From assembly GCF_900141805.1 (NCBI RefSeq), contig NZ_FQYN01000006.1:1-64000 (forward strand): DNA of 64,000 nt, in the 5' to 3' direction. Of the stretch, positions 24,122-32,805 are shown one piece after another. The stretch comes from Hymenobacter daecheongensis DSM 21074. GTDB taxonomy: Bacteria; Bacteroidota; Bacteroidia; Cytophagales; Hymenobacteraceae. Numbering within the stretch: the first letter of the stretch is position 1; every line of letters starts with the position of its first letter. Both the position numbers and the translations under genes were made by a program. The notes below the pieces were generated by a model. The model saw only the letters and a list, made by a program, of their open reading frames with translations. It ran no database searches and was not told the DNA's origin.

Positions 24122-24784
24122 ATGAAGATTCACAAAGAAGGACGACGGATCCTGTTTTTTACCCTGCTGGTGCTGCTGGCCGTCAATCTGCTGCTGTTTC
24201 AGCTTAATGCGGAAAATGGCACGTTCAACCGCATTTTCGTGGGGGCCTCGCTGGTCGCCTTTCTCATTCTGCTGCAGTTTTTCCGCAGCCCGGCACGCCG
24301 CCTCTTCACCCACGAAGACCTGATTATCGCCCCCGCCGATGGCAAGGTGGTCGTTATTGAGGATGTGCATGAGTCGGAGTATTTCGACGATACGCGCAAG
24401 CAGATCAGCATCTTCATGTCGCCCATCAATGTTCACATCACCCGCAACCCGATTTCGGGCATCGTGCGCTACTTCAAATACCATCCGGGCAACTATCTGG
24501 TGGCCTGGCACCCCAAAAGCAGCACCAAAAACGAGCGTACTACGGTGGTAGTGGAGTCGGAAGTGGGGCCTTTTGTACTGTTCCGCCAGATTGCCGGCGC
24601 TATGGCCCGCCGCATTGTGTGGTATGTCAATGAGGGCGACGAGGTAAGCCAGGGCGAAGAGTTCGGCTTTATCAAGTTCGGCTCCCGCGTCGATATTTTC
24701 GTGCCCGTCAATACTGAAATGAAGGTGCAGATTGGCGAGAAAGTAAAAGGCGGCCAGACTGTTATCGCGCAGCTTAAAGTCTGA
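24122..24784 (+). CDS. psd: Phosphatidylserine decarboxylase family protein
   Basis: This enzyme turns phosphatidylserine into phosphatidylethanolamine at the inner membrane, using a pyruvoyl group made by self-cleavage. The 220-aa short-type protein has two N-terminal hydrophobic helices (9-30 and 37-54). It then has APADGKVV and IFMSPINVHITRNPISG, and near the C-terminus FIKFGSRVDIFVP, where cleavage is expected between Gly187 and Ser188. The length fits the short bacterial/archaeal class. The 50 bp in front consist of direct AATCAGCG-like words (24075-24118) that run to the ATG. A terminator follows within 60 bp. Confidence 0.93.
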   Translation: MKIHKEGRRILFFTLLVLLAVNLLLFQLNAENGTFNRIFVGASLVAFLILLQFFRSPARRLFTHEDLIIAPADGKVVVIEDVHESEYFDDTRKQISIFMSPINVHITRNPISGIVRYFKYHPGNYLVAWHPKSSTKNERTTVVVESEVGPFVLFRQIAGAMARRIVWYVNEGDEVSQGEEFGFIKFGSRVDIFVPVNTEMKVQIGEKVKGGQTVIAQLKV

Positions 24785-24798
24785 CCACGGCTTGCCGC

Positions 24799-24938
24799 GG
24801 AATTTTCGGATTTCACGGATTTTGTGGAAGATTTTTTAGGAAGCAGAAAGGCCACCCAAGCGGGTGGCCTTTCTGCGTTTTATAGTCCCTGAACAGTTGG
24901 GCTTGCCGTCCACAAAATCCGTGGAATCCGAAAAATCC
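24799..24938. repeat. Inverted 9-nt-word arms (GGATTTCAC type) around a terminator
   Basis: The left arm 24799-24828 and right arm 24909-24938 pair at 28 of 30 positions. Each arm is a tandem of words like GGATTTCAC and GGATTTTGT. Between them, GCAGAAAGGCCACCC pairs with GGGTGGCCTTTCTGC and is followed by TTTT (24843-24880), a strong terminator between psd and the convergent msrC. Confidence 0.85.
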
Positions 24939-24953
24939 GGACAAATCCGTGGT

Positions 24954-25436
24954 TCAGAACCAAGTAGCGGCTAGCTGCATCAGCTGTTCCAGTGCGTGCT
25001 GGTCGGCGGAGTCGAAGTCGTTGAGCTGGTCGCTGTCTACATCCAGCACGGCTACTACCTGGCCGTTTTTGAGGATGGGCACCACGATTTCGGATTTCGA
25101 CTCGGAGCTGCAGGCAATGTGGCCGGGAAACTGCTCCACGTCGGGCACGAGCAGCGTGGTGGCCTGCGCCCAGCTAGCCCCGCACACGCCCTTGCCGTGC
25201 CGGATGCGCGTGCAGGCAATGGGACCCTGAAACGGCCCCAGCACCAGCTCCTCGCCCTTTACCAGGTAGAAGCCCACCCAGAAAAAGCCGAAGGCCTGCC
25301 GCAAGGCCGCGGCTGTATTAGCCAGATTGGCCGTCAGATCCGGCTCGCCGGTCGTCAGCGCTTCAATCTGGGGCAGAAGCTGCCGGTATTTTTCGGCCTT
25401 AGTGAGCGTGGTATCGAGAATGAGTTCTTCGGCCAT
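24954..25436 (-). CDS. msrC: Free methionine-(R)-sulfoxide reductase, GAF domain
   Basis: This cytoplasmic enzyme reduces free methionine-R-sulfoxide. The 160-aa single GAF domain carries all three family cysteines: Cys75 in GPIACTRI, Cys85 in HGKGVCGAS and Cys109 in FPGHIACSSES. The SEIVVPI and VLDVDSDQL strands also match. The ATG at 25436 gives the usual start MAEELILDTTL, and a longer frame adds 17 Pro-rich residues. A TACCTTTG box lies about 49 bp upstream. It is convergent with psd across a shared terminator. Confidence 0.93.
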   Translation of the reverse strand: MAEELILDTTLTKAEKYRQLLPQIEALTTGEPDLTANLANTAAALRQAFGFFWVGFYLVKGEELVLGPFQGPIACTRIRHGKGVCGASWAQATTLLVPDVEQFPGHIACSSESKSEIVVPILKNGQVVAVLDVDSDQLNDFDSADQHALEQLMQLAATWF

Positions 25437-25484
25437 GAGGTAAGCAAGTGAAGCAGGAAGTTGTGGAGCGGGGGTTCCACCAGG

Positions 25485-25492
25485 CAAAGGTA
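25485..25492 (-). promoter_or_regulatory. -7 promoter box of msrC
   Basis: The minus strand reads TACCTTTG, an exact TAnnTTTG match, 49 bp before the start codon at 25436. Confidence 0.6.
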
Positions 25493-25499
25493 CGGGCTA

Positions 25500-26207
25500 C
25501 TAGGCTGGTTCGGGCAGCGTGGACTGTTGCGGAATCCGTCCGCCCCGGATTAGCAGCCACCCCATAAACAGCAGTTCCCCATAAAATGTGAAGGCCGCAA
25601 AATCGACGTTCAGGTCGGGGGCCACGTAGGGCCGCAGACTGGTAAGCAGGTAGCCTAGCCCCGTGACAACCAGCGCTACGCCCAGCAGGCGAGGGATATA
25701 TCCCGATTTGAAGACCATGTAGCCGGCCAATACGAGATGAATGCCAAACAGGGACAAATCAAAGTACCAGTGGTTTTTGAAAGCGCGCAAGTATACCATT
25801 GCCAGCGCCTGCACCTGTGCCGGACTAAAGAGCGTTGTGTACTCCGGAGTGGTGAACAGACGTAGAGCTGTAACCATATTGTTGAGGGCCACCAGCGCCA
25901 GCACCGTGTACACCAGCCGAAAACCCGCCGTGAGCTGAGCGAGGGACTTGCTCACGGGCTTCAGCAAAATATAGAGCGACCAGCTTAGCACCAAGTCCAG
26001 CACGAAGGTGAGGAAGTAGGCGAAGATGGCGGCCGTAAACAGGCCTTGGTGGGCCAGAATGTTCTGGGCAGTTTCCGCCGCCTTGTAGGGCACAACCAGC
26101 TTCGGAAGTGCATACATCTCAGCAAATGGAGCCGCAATAACGGAGCCCAGCAGGCAAAAACCCGTAATCAGGGCCGCGCTACGCAGGGAAGTAGAGGAGT
26201 TGGACAT
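25500..26207 (-). CDS. DUF4386-type integral membrane protein
   Basis: This 235-aa membrane protein has about six hydrophobic helices with the DUF4386 layout: an N-terminal helix (ALITGFCLLGSVIAAPFAEM), a second pair around FAYFLTFVLDLVLSWSLYIL, and the helix-loop AFKNHWYFDLSLFGIHLVLA near the middle. Function in this family is unknown. The ATG at 26207 was chosen because an N-terminal extension has no hydrophobic segment. The next gene on the same strand, ribD, ends 77 bp upstream, so co-transcription is possible. Confidence 0.7.
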   Translation of the reverse strand: MSNSSTSLRSAALITGFCLLGSVIAAPFAEMYALPKLVVPYKAAETAQNILAHQGLFTAAIFAYFLTFVLDLVLSWSLYILLKPVSKSLAQLTAGFRLVYTVLALVALNNMVTALRLFTTPEYTTLFSPAQVQALAMVYLRAFKNHWYFDLSLFGIHLVLAGYMVFKSGYIPRLLGVALVVTGLGYLLTSLRPYVAPDLNVDFAAFTFYGELLFMGWLLIRGGRIPQQSTLPEPA

Positions 26208-26283
26208 GGCCGGTTCAGATGAGGACGGAACTACAGATGCGGAACGACAAAAAATAGTTGCCCGGCCTTGCCACAAGGGCTCC

Positions 26284-27318
26284 TTAGCGTTTCAGATATA
26301 TAAACACGTCATCGTCGCCGAGCGTGAATTGCTCGTGCAGGCCGGAAAGCCCGGGTTTGGGGGCCGGAATGCCGCCACCCAGCGTCTGGCGGTTGCGCAG
26401 AATGCGCAGCTCGTCCCACAGACCGTCGCGCAGCAGGGAGTTAAGCACCGTCGGCCCGCCTTCCACCAGCACCGACTGTATGTTGCGCTGATGCAGATTA
26501 GCAAACAGTTGCGGAAACAAATCGTCGGCTTCCGACAGCGTGATGTAGCCCAGATTGCCCTGTGTGGGGCGGCTGCGGTAAGTGTAGACCAGCGTGGGCT
26601 GCTGGCCGTCGAAGAGGTGGTGGGAAGGCGGCAGGCTCAGGTTTTTGTCGATGACGATGCGCGTGGGGTCGGGGCCGGGCCAGTCGCGGGCGTTCAGGCG
26701 CGGGTTGTCGTGCAGAGCCGTGCGCGTGCCCACCAATATGGCCTGCTCCTCGGTGCGCCACTGGTGCGTGGCCAGGTGCGCCAGCTCCCCGCTGATGCGC
26801 ACCGGCTGAAAATAAGGCCCGGCCAGGTAGCCATCGGCAGTTTCGGCCCATTTGAGCACGATATAGGGGCGCTTTTTTTCCTGGAAGGTGAAAAAGCGGC
26901 GGTTCAGCCAGCGGCCTTCAGCTTCCAGCACGCCCGTTTCTACCCCAATGCCGGCCTCGCGCAGCTTCGCAATGCCGGCCCCGGCCACCAGCGGATTGGG
27001 GTCGAGGTTGCAGACCACCACTTCGCGCACGCCTTTGGCAATGAGCAGATCGGCGCAGGGCGGCGTTTTGCCGAAGTGGGCGCAGGGCTCCAGCGTCACA
27101 TACACCCGGCTTTCGGCCAGTAGGCGCGCATCGGCCACGGCCGCCAGCGCGTTTACCTCGGCATGTGGCCCGCCATACTGCCGGTGCCAGCCCTCGCCGA
27201 TGATGCGCCCCTCGTGCGTCACCACGCACCCCACCAGCGGGTTGGGGCGGACGTATCCGGTGCCGAGGCGGGCCAGATCGAGGGCTCGGCGCATCATAAG
27301 GGCATCAAAATCAGTCAT
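26284..27318 (-). CDS. ribD: Bifunctional riboflavin biosynthesis deaminase/reductase
   Basis: This enzyme performs two successive riboflavin steps: deamination of the pyrimidine intermediate, then NADPH reduction of the ribosyl side chain. The 344-aa protein has the N-terminal zinc deaminase domain (GGPHAEVNAL, then TLEPCAHFGKTPPC supplying the Zn ligands) and the C-terminal reductase domain (RPYIVLKWAETADGYLAG, then VEGGPTVLNSLLRDGLWDEL). The length is typical. The ATG at 27318 is the usual start (MTDFDALMMRRAL), and a longer frame would add residues without conservation. It is divergent from prmC. No other rib gene is in the window. Confidence 0.95.
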   Translation of the reverse strand: MTDFDALMMRRALDLARLGTGYVRPNPLVGCVVTHEGRIIGEGWHRQYGGPHAEVNALAAVADARLLAESRVYVTLEPCAHFGKTPPCADLLIAKGVREVVVCNLDPNPLVAGAGIAKLREAGIGVETGVLEAEGRWLNRRFFTFQEKKRPYIVLKWAETADGYLAGPYFQPVRISGELAHLATHQWRTEEQAILVGTRTALHDNPRLNARDWPGPDPTRIVIDKNLSLPPSHHLFDGQQPTLVYTYRSRPTQGNLGYITLSEADDLFPQLFANLHQRNIQSVLVEGGPTVLNSLLRDGLWDELRILRNRQTLGGGIPAPKPGLSGLHEQFTLGDDDVFIYLKR

Positions 27319-27366
27319 ACCGGGCGAGAATGTAGCTTTGCAGTTCCGAAGGTAGGAGCGTACGGG

Positions 27367-27480
27367 TTCAGAATGTTGAATTTTAAGTGTTGAATGGCTT
27401 GGCTCCCGAATATTCAGCATTCATCCTCCAAGTATGCCTCTCAGGCCTGGAATTCATAATTCATAATTCAACATTCAGAA
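27367..27480. repeat. Inverted 7-nt-word arms (ATTCATA type) between ribD and prmC
   Basis: The right part (27449-27480) is a tandem of ATTCATA, ATTCATA, ATTCAAC and ATTCAGA. The left part (27367-27393) holds related words on the opposite sense (AATGTTGAATTTTAAGTGTTG). The pairing is imperfect. The right arm ends 10 bp before the prmC start. Confidence 0.6.
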
Positions 27481-27489
27481 TTCCCAAAA

Positions 27490-28350
27490 ATGACCGTCCG
27501 GCAGCTCACCACCGACCTTGGCACCGCGCTCCAGGCCATTTATCCGGGGCCGGAAGCAGCGGCCATTGCCGCGTTGGTCGTGGAGCACCTGCTGCATTTG
27601 TCGCCCTTGCAGCGCCGGATGCAGGCCGCCGAGCCAGTACCGGCCGACGTTTTAAACCAAGTGCCGCCGCTGCAACAGCGCCTGCTTTGCCACGAGCCGG
27701 TGCAATATGTGCTGGGCGTGGCGCATTTTTTCGGGCTGGAGCTGGAAGTGACGCCCGCCACGCTCATCCCGCGCCCCGAAACGGAGGAGTTGGTGCAGCT
27801 GATTATCAACGAAAATAAAGCCCAGCCCAACCTTTCCGTGCTCGACGTGGGCACCGGCAGCGGCTGCATTCCGTTGGCGCTAAGTATGGCGCTTCGGCCC
27901 GAAAAAGCTCTTGCTGTTGATATTTCGGCGGAGGCGCTAGCCGTAGCCCGTCGCAACGCGGCCCGCTACGACTGCACCGTTGAGTTTGCGCAGCTCGACA
28001 TTCTCAGCCAGGAGCCGCCGGGCTTGACCCCAGCTTCGCTGGCGGTGCTGGTCAGCAACCCGCCCTACGTGCTGGAAAATGAGCGGCCCCTGATGCGCCC
28101 CAACGTGCTGGACTACGAGCCCGCCACCGCCCTGTTCGTGCCCGACCACGACCCGCTGCTGTTTTACCGTCGTATCGCGGAGCTGGGCCGGCGCTATCTG
28201 CGGCCCGGCGGCGGCTTGTACTTCGAAATCAACGAGCAGTATGCGGCCGCGCTGGTGGCACTGCTGTATGGTTTGGGCTATCAGCAGGTGCTGCCTAAGG
28301 CTGATATGTTTGGCAAAGACCGGATGCTGCGGGCCACTTGGCCGGGCTAA
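27490..28350 (+). CDS. prmC: Release factor glutamine methyltransferase
   Basis: This enzyme methylates the Gln of the GGQ motif in release factors RF1 and RF2 using SAM. The 286-aa protein has a helical N-terminal domain, then a Rossmann methyltransferase domain with the SAM motif VLDVGTGSGCIPLALSM and the diagnostic VSNPPYVLENE (NPPY), preceded by LIPRPETEELV. The length is standard. It is divergent from ribD. The next gene starts 145 bp later behind its own promoter, so prmC looks monocistronic. Confidence 0.95.
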   Translation: MTVRQLTTDLGTALQAIYPGPEAAAIAALVVEHLLHLSPLQRRMQAAEPVPADVLNQVPPLQQRLLCHEPVQYVLGVAHFFGLELEVTPATLIPRPETEELVQLIINENKAQPNLSVLDVGTGSGCIPLALSMALRPEKALAVDISAEALAVARRNAARYDCTVEFAQLDILSQEPPGLTPASLAVLVSNPPYVLENERPLMRPNVLDYEPATALFVPDHDPLLFYRRIAELGRRYLRPGGGLYFEINEQYAAALVALLYGLGYQQVLPKADMFGKDRMLRATWPG

Positions 28351-28443
28351 TGGGCTCAACTTCACGCCGCCGCGGTTTAGGGGGCGGTTTGGGTGGCTAG
28401 CTAAACTTCTGCGGCGGCGCACGCATAAACTTTTGAAAAGCCC

Positions 28444-28451
28444 TACCTTTG
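28444..28451 (+). promoter_or_regulatory. -7 promoter box of the nucleotide-sugar block
   Basis: TACCTTTG matches TAnnTTTG, 44 bp before the GTG start of the acetyltransferase gene and probably drives the genes to 34894. Confidence 0.5.
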
Positions 28452-28495
28452 CCGGCTGAAAAACTGCCCGCCCGTGGGCGGATTATTACGAGCCC

Positions 28496-29119
28496 GTGAC
28501 CGAAACCCCCGCCTACTTCGCGCATCCTACCGCCGTCCTCGACGAAGGCTGCCGCATTGGGGACGGGTGCCGCATCTGGCATTTTGCCCACCTGATGCCC
28601 GGCTGCGAGTTGGGCGAAGGCTGCAGCATCGGCCAGAATGTGATGATTGCCGACGGCGTGCGGCTGGGGCGCAACGTGAAGGTGCAGAACAACGTGAGTC
28701 TCTACACCGGCGTAGCCTGCGCCGACGACGTGTTTATCGGCCCGTCGGTGGTATTCACCAACGTACGCAACCCCCGCAGCGCCGTGCCGCGCCGCGACCA
28801 GTACCAGCCCACGGAGTTGGCCCAGGGCGTGAGCATTGGGGCCAACAGCACCATCGTGTGTGGCGTGCGGCTGGGCGAATACGCTTTTGTCGGGGCCGGC
28901 TCCGTCGTCACGAAAGATGTGCCGCCGTATGCCCTGGTGTACGGCAACCCGGCCCGGCAACACGGCTGGATGAGCGCCCACGGCCACCGACTAGCCTTCG
29001 ATGCCGCCGGCCGGGCGCAGTGCCCCGAAAGCCACGAACAGTATTTATTGACCAATCAGCGGGTTTCCCGTATCAGCCCAACGGAGGCGGCCCGTAACCA
29101 GCAGCATCCAAGATCCTAA
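28496..29119 (+). CDS. Hexapeptide-repeat sugar N-acetyltransferase (WbpD-like)
   Basis: This 207-aa left-handed beta-helix acyltransferase carries many hexapeptide turns (GCRIGDGCRIWHFAHLMPG, GVRLGRNVKVQNNVSLYTG, GANSTIVCGVRLGEYAFVG). The ending VPPYALVYGNPAR is typical of nucleotide-sugar N-acetyltransferases such as WbpD. The C-terminal 40 residues are less conserved. The start is GTG 28496, behind a -7 box. A UDP-sugar dehydrogenase of the WbpA/TviB type follows 26 bp later. This suggests the pair helps make an acetamido-uronic acid sugar, although the aminotransferase and oxidase steps are not in the window. Confidence 0.85.
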   Translation: MTETPAYFAHPTAVLDEGCRIGDGCRIWHFAHLMPGCELGEGCSIGQNVMIADGVRLGRNVKVQNNVSLYTGVACADDVFIGPSVVFTNVRNPRSAVPRRDQYQPTELAQGVSIGANSTIVCGVRLGEYAFVGAGSVVTKDVPPYALVYGNPARQHGWMSAHGHRLAFDAAGRAQCPESHEQYLLTNQRVSRISPTEAARNQQHPRS

Positions 29120-29145
29120 GTCCTCCAGACCCTAAGACCCCAACC

Positions 29146-30444
29146 GTGTACGAGCAACTCCTCCAGAAAAAGACCAAGCTCGCCGTTATCGGCCTCGGCT
29201 ACGTCGGCTTACCGATTGCCCTCGAATTTGCCCGCCACATCAGCGTTATCGGCTTCGACATCAACGCCGCCCGCGTCGATCTGATGCGCAATAACATTGA
29301 CCCCAGCGGCGAGCTGGAAGCCCAGGATTTTGAGGGGCGCGACATCGTCTTCACCGATTCGCTGGAGGTGCTGCGCGAGGCTACGTTCTTCATCGTGGCC
29401 GTGCCGACGCCGATTGACGAGCACGCCCAACCCGATTTGCGGCCGCTGCTCGGCGCTTCCACCACGATGGGAAAGGTGCTGAAAAAGGGTGATTACGTGG
29501 TGTTTGAAAGCACCGTGTACCCTGGCTGCACCGAGGAAGACTGCATTCCGGTGATGGAAAAGCATTCGGGCCTGAGCTTCGCCAACGGCGACTTCAAGGT
29601 CGGCTACTCGCCTGAGCGGATCAACCCCGGCGATAAGGAGCACACGCTGGCCCGCATCGTGAAGGTGGTCAGCGGCTGCGATGAAGAAGCCCTGGACCTG
29701 ATTGCCAAAGTGTATGAGCTGGTGATTACGGCTGGTGTGCACCGCGCCAGCAGCATCAAGGTGGCTGAGGCCGCCAAGATCATCGAGAACACCCAGCGCG
29801 ACGTGAACATTGCCCTGATGAACGAGCTGTCGATGATTTTCGACCGCATGAGCATCAACACTTACGAAGTGTTGGAAGCGGCCGGCACCAAGTGGAACTT
29901 CCTGAAATTTTCGCCCGGTCTGGTGGGCGGCCACTGCATCGGCGTTGACCCGTACTACCTAACTTACAAGGCCAAGGAGTTGGGCTACGATGCGAAAGTG
30001 ATTCTGAGCGGGCGCACCACCAACGACAACATGGGGGCCTACATTGCCCGCAAAACCGTGCAGATGATGATCAAGCACGGCAAGGACGTGGCCAAGAGCC
30101 GCGTGCTGGTGATGGGCGCTACTTTCAAGGAAAACGTGGAGGATATCCGCAACTCCAAGGTGGCCGATGTGATTCAGGAACTGAAGAACTTCTCCGTGAA
30201 CGTGGATATCATCGATCCGCACGCCAGCTCTGATGAGCTGCACCACGAATACGGATTCCGCCTCACCGCCCCCGACGACATGCGCAAGGACTATGATGCC
30301 GTCATCGTGGCCGTAAGCCATTTGCCCTACGCTACCCTCAACGAAGACTATTTCAAGTCCATCACGTCCGAAAATCCGGTGCTGGTGGATATCAAGGGTC
30401 TGTTTCGCGGCAAGATCGAGGACATGCACTACTGGAGCCTCTAA
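29146..30444 (+). CDS. UDP-sugar 6-dehydrogenase (WbpA/TviB-like)
   Basis: This enzyme oxidises a UDP-sugar, probably UDP-N-acetylglucosamine or UDP-N-acetylgalactosamine, to the uronic acid with two NAD. The 432-aa protein has the N-terminal Rossmann motif VIGLGYVGLPIALEFARH, AVPTPID, SPERINPGDKEH, and the catalytic-Cys segment GLVGGHCIGVDPYYLT. The start is GTG 29146. The 26 bp before it is a run of 8-nt words such as AAGTCCTC and AAGACCCC. GalE follows after a palindrome. The exact substrate is inferred from family only. Confidence 0.92.
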   Translation: MYEQLLQKKTKLAVIGLGYVGLPIALEFARHISVIGFDINAARVDLMRNNIDPSGELEAQDFEGRDIVFTDSLEVLREATFFIVAVPTPIDEHAQPDLRPLLGASTTMGKVLKKGDYVVFESTVYPGCTEEDCIPVMEKHSGLSFANGDFKVGYSPERINPGDKEHTLARIVKVVSGCDEEALDLIAKVYELVITAGVHRASSIKVAEAAKIIENTQRDVNIALMNELSMIFDRMSINTYEVLEAAGTKWNFLKFSPGLVGGHCIGVDPYYLTYKAKELGYDAKVILSGRTTNDNMGAYIARKTVQMMIKHGKDVAKSRVLVMGATFKENVEDIRNSKVADVIQELKNFSVNVDIIDPHASSDELHHEYGFRLTAPDDMRKDYDAVIVAVSHLPYATLNEDYFKSITSENPVLVDIKGLFRGKIEDMHYWSL

Positions 30445-30571
30445 GGCGAAATGGTGAGATGGTGAAATGGTGAGTTTGATGTTCTGTATGCGCAGGACAG
30501 CGCCATCAGAACATCAAACTCACCATCTCACTATTTCACTATCTAACCATCTCACTATTTCACAATTTCAC
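30445..30571. repeat. Intergenic palindrome of 8-nt words (GTGARNTR type) between the UDP-sugar dehydrogenase gene and galE
   Basis: The left arm (30445-30486) holds GAAATGGTGAGATGGTGAAA then GTGAGTTTGATGTTCTG. The right arm (30507-30571) holds the complement CAGAACATCAAACTCACC and then a longer tandem of CATCTCACTATTTCAC words. The loop has TGCGCAGGACAGCGC. It starts one base after the stop codon and ends 7 bp before the galE ATG. Confidence 0.85.
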
Positions 30572-30577
30572 CTCAAG

Positions 30578-31606
30578 ATGGAGCGCACGAAAATACTGGT
30601 GACGGGAGGCGCGGGCTATATTGGCTCGCACGCGGTGGTAGAGCTATATCAGGCCGGCTATCAGCCGGTTATCGTTGATGATTTCAGCAACTCGCAGGAG
30701 TCGGTAATGGCCGGACTGCGCGCTATTCTGGGCGTGAGCGTACCCCTGCACCGCATCGACTGCAATGACGTGGAGGCCATGCGGGCGGTGTTTGCCGAAG
30801 AAGGCAGCCTGCGCGGCGTGATTCACTTCGCGGCCTATAAGGCCGTGGGCGAGTCCATTGTAAAGCCGCTGGAATACTACCAGAACAACGTCGGCTCATT
30901 GCTGACGCTGTTGCAGGTGATGCGCGAATTCGGCGTGGAATCTTTGGTGTTCTCCTCATCGTGCACGGTGTATGGCGTGCCCGATGCGCTGCCTGTAACC
31001 GAGCAAACGCCTACCAAAAAAGCCAACTCGCCCTACGGTGCCACCAAGCAGATGTGCGAAGACATTCTGCAGGATGTGGCGGCTGCGCCCGCCGTGGCGC
31101 TACGCGCCATTCTGCTGCGCTACTTCAACCCGATTGGAGCCCATGATTCGGCCCTGATCGGGGAACTGCCGCTCGGCGTACCCCAGAACCTGATTCCGTA
31201 TGTGACGCAGACCGCCGCCGGCATCCGGGAAAAGCTCACCATCAACGGCGACACGTACGACACGCCCGACGGCACCAACATCCGCGACTATATTCACGTG
31301 GTAGACCTGGCCAAGGCACACGTAGTAGCCGTGCGCCGGCTTCTGGAAGGCAAAGCCGCCGCGGCCGTGGAAACCTTCAACGTGGGCACTGGTCACGGCA
31401 ACAGCGTCTTGGAAGTCGTGAAGGCGTTCGAGCACGCTACTGGCCAGCGGCTCAACTACACCATCGGCCCACCCCGGGCCGGCGACGTGCCGGCCATCTA
31501 CGCCGACGTAACCAAAGCCAGCACCGAGCTGGGTTTCACCACCACCACATCGCTGGAAGACTCCCTGGCCAGTGCCTGGAAATGGCAACAGAGTTTAAAT
31601 CGTTAA
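30578..31606 (+). CDS. galE: UDP-glucose 4-epimerase
   Basis: This NAD-containing enzyme interconverts UDP-glucose and UDP-galactose for polysaccharide and galactose use. The 342-aa extended SDR protein has the Rossmann start ILVTGGAGYIGSHAVVEL, FAAYKAVGESIVKPLEYY, the catalytic SSSCTVYG and SPYGATKQMCED (Tyr-x-x-x-Lys), and the GalE-typical LRYFNPIGAHDSALIGE and DYIHVVDLAKAHV. The ATG at 30578 was chosen because the glycine-rich motif starts there, and an upstream frame runs through the palindrome. Confidence 0.95.
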   Translation: MERTKILVTGGAGYIGSHAVVELYQAGYQPVIVDDFSNSQESVMAGLRAILGVSVPLHRIDCNDVEAMRAVFAEEGSLRGVIHFAAYKAVGESIVKPLEYYQNNVGSLLTLLQVMREFGVESLVFSSSCTVYGVPDALPVTEQTPTKKANSPYGATKQMCEDILQDVAAAPAVALRAILLRYFNPIGAHDSALIGELPLGVPQNLIPYVTQTAAGIREKLTINGDTYDTPDGTNIRDYIHVVDLAKAHVVAVRRLLEGKAAAAVETFNVGTGHGNSVLEVVKAFEHATGQRLNYTIGPPRAGDVPAIYADVTKASTELGFTTTTSLEDSLASAWKWQQSLNR

Positions 31607-31731
31607 TGTGCTGATGTGCTGATGCAGGAATGGGTTGGCTTCCGGCTGTCCATACCGGCTACCAAACGCAGGCTTCCTCATTCTCACCAATAGCACATTA
31701 CCACATCAGCACATTATCACATCAGCACATC
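31605..31731. repeat. Intergenic palindrome of 8-nt words (GTGCTGAT type) between galE and rfbB
   Basis: The left arm (31605-31626) has ATGTGCTGATGTGCTGATG and the right arm (31691-31731) the complement as a longer tandem of CACATCAG and CACATTA words. The left arm overlaps the galE stop codon, and the right arm ends 7 bp before the rfbB ATG. Confidence 0.8.
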
Positions 31732-31737
31732 AAAACC

Positions 31738-32793
31738 ATGAAAATTATCATCACCGGCGGGGCCGGCTTCATTGGGTCGCACGTGGTGCGCCTGTTCGTG
31801 ACCAAGTATCCGGAGTACCAGATCCTGAATCTGGACGCGCTGACGTATGCCGGCAACCTGGAAAACCTGCGCGACATTGAAAACGCGCCCAATTACCGCT
31901 TGGTGAAAGGCGATATCACCGATCAGGCGTTCGTCGATCAACTCTTCGCTACCGAAGAGCCGGATGCCGTGATTCATCTGGCCGCCGAGAGCCACGTAGA
32001 CCGCTCTATCACCGACCCGCTGGCGTTTGTGAAAACCAACGTGATGGGCACGGTGAACCTGTTGCAGGCGGCCAAAAACCTATGGAAGCCGCTGGGCTAC
32101 GAGGGCAAAACCTTCTATCATGTGAGCACCGACGAAGTGTATGGCTCGCTGGACTTCGGTCCCGAAATGTTCACCGAGGAAACCAGCTACGACCCCCGCT
32201 CGCCGTATTCGGCCTCCAAAGCCGCTTCCGACCACTTCGTGCGGGCTTGGCACCACACCTACGGTCTGCCCATTAAGCTCTCGAACTGCTCGAACAACTA
32301 CGGCCCGAACCACTTCCCCGAGAAACTGATTCCGCTGGCCATTCACCGCATTCAGCACGGCCAGCCCGTGCCGGTATATGGCAAGGGCGAAAACGTGCGC
32401 GACTGGCTGTTCGTGAAAGACCACGCCACTGCCATCGATGCCGTGTTCCACAAGGGCAAAGTGGGCGAAACCTACAACATCGGCGGCGTGAATGAGTGGG
32501 CCAACCTGGAACTGATTCACCTGCTCTGCGACACGCTGGACGAGAAAACCGGCAAGGAAAAAGGCACTTCGCGCAAGCTCATCACCTTCGTGAAAGACCG
32601 CGCCGGCCACGACCTGCGCTACGCCATCGACAGCAGCAAAATCATGAACGAGCTGGGCTGGAAACCGTCCGTCACTTTCGAGCAGGGCCTCTCCCAAACC
32701 GTGGATTGGTACCTGGAAAACGAGGAATGGCTGAACAACGTAACCAGCGGCGCCTACCAGCAATACTACAACCAGCAGTACGCGGCCCGCTAG
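31738..32793 (+). CDS. rfbB: dTDP-glucose 4,6-dehydratase
   Basis: This enzyme converts dTDP-glucose to dTDP-4-keto-6-deoxyglucose, the second step of dTDP-rhamnose and related pathways. The 351-aa extended SDR protein has the start MKIIITGGAGFIGSHVVRLF, the family marker LDALTYAGNLENLRDI, and HLAAESHVDRSI. It also carries catalytic HVSTDEVYGSL (Asp-Glu pair) with YSASKAASDHFVRAW, and RVYG-type downstream motifs including CSNNYGPNHFPEKLIPL. ATG 31738 follows the palindrome by 7 bp. RfbA lies two genes downstream, but rfbC and rfbD are not in the window. Confidence 0.96.
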   Translation: MKIIITGGAGFIGSHVVRLFVTKYPEYQILNLDALTYAGNLENLRDIENAPNYRLVKGDITDQAFVDQLFATEEPDAVIHLAAESHVDRSITDPLAFVKTNVMGTVNLLQAAKNLWKPLGYEGKTFYHVSTDEVYGSLDFGPEMFTEETSYDPRSPYSASKAASDHFVRAWHHTYGLPIKLSNCSNNYGPNHFPEKLIPLAIHRIQHGQPVPVYGKGENVRDWLFVKDHATAIDAVFHKGKVGETYNIGGVNEWANLELIHLLCDTLDEKTGKEKGTSRKLITFVKDRAGHDLRYAIDSSKIMNELGWKPSVTFEQGLSQTVDWYLENEEWLNNVTSGAYQQYYNQQYAAR

Positions 32794-32805
32794 CCCGCAA
32801 TCAAG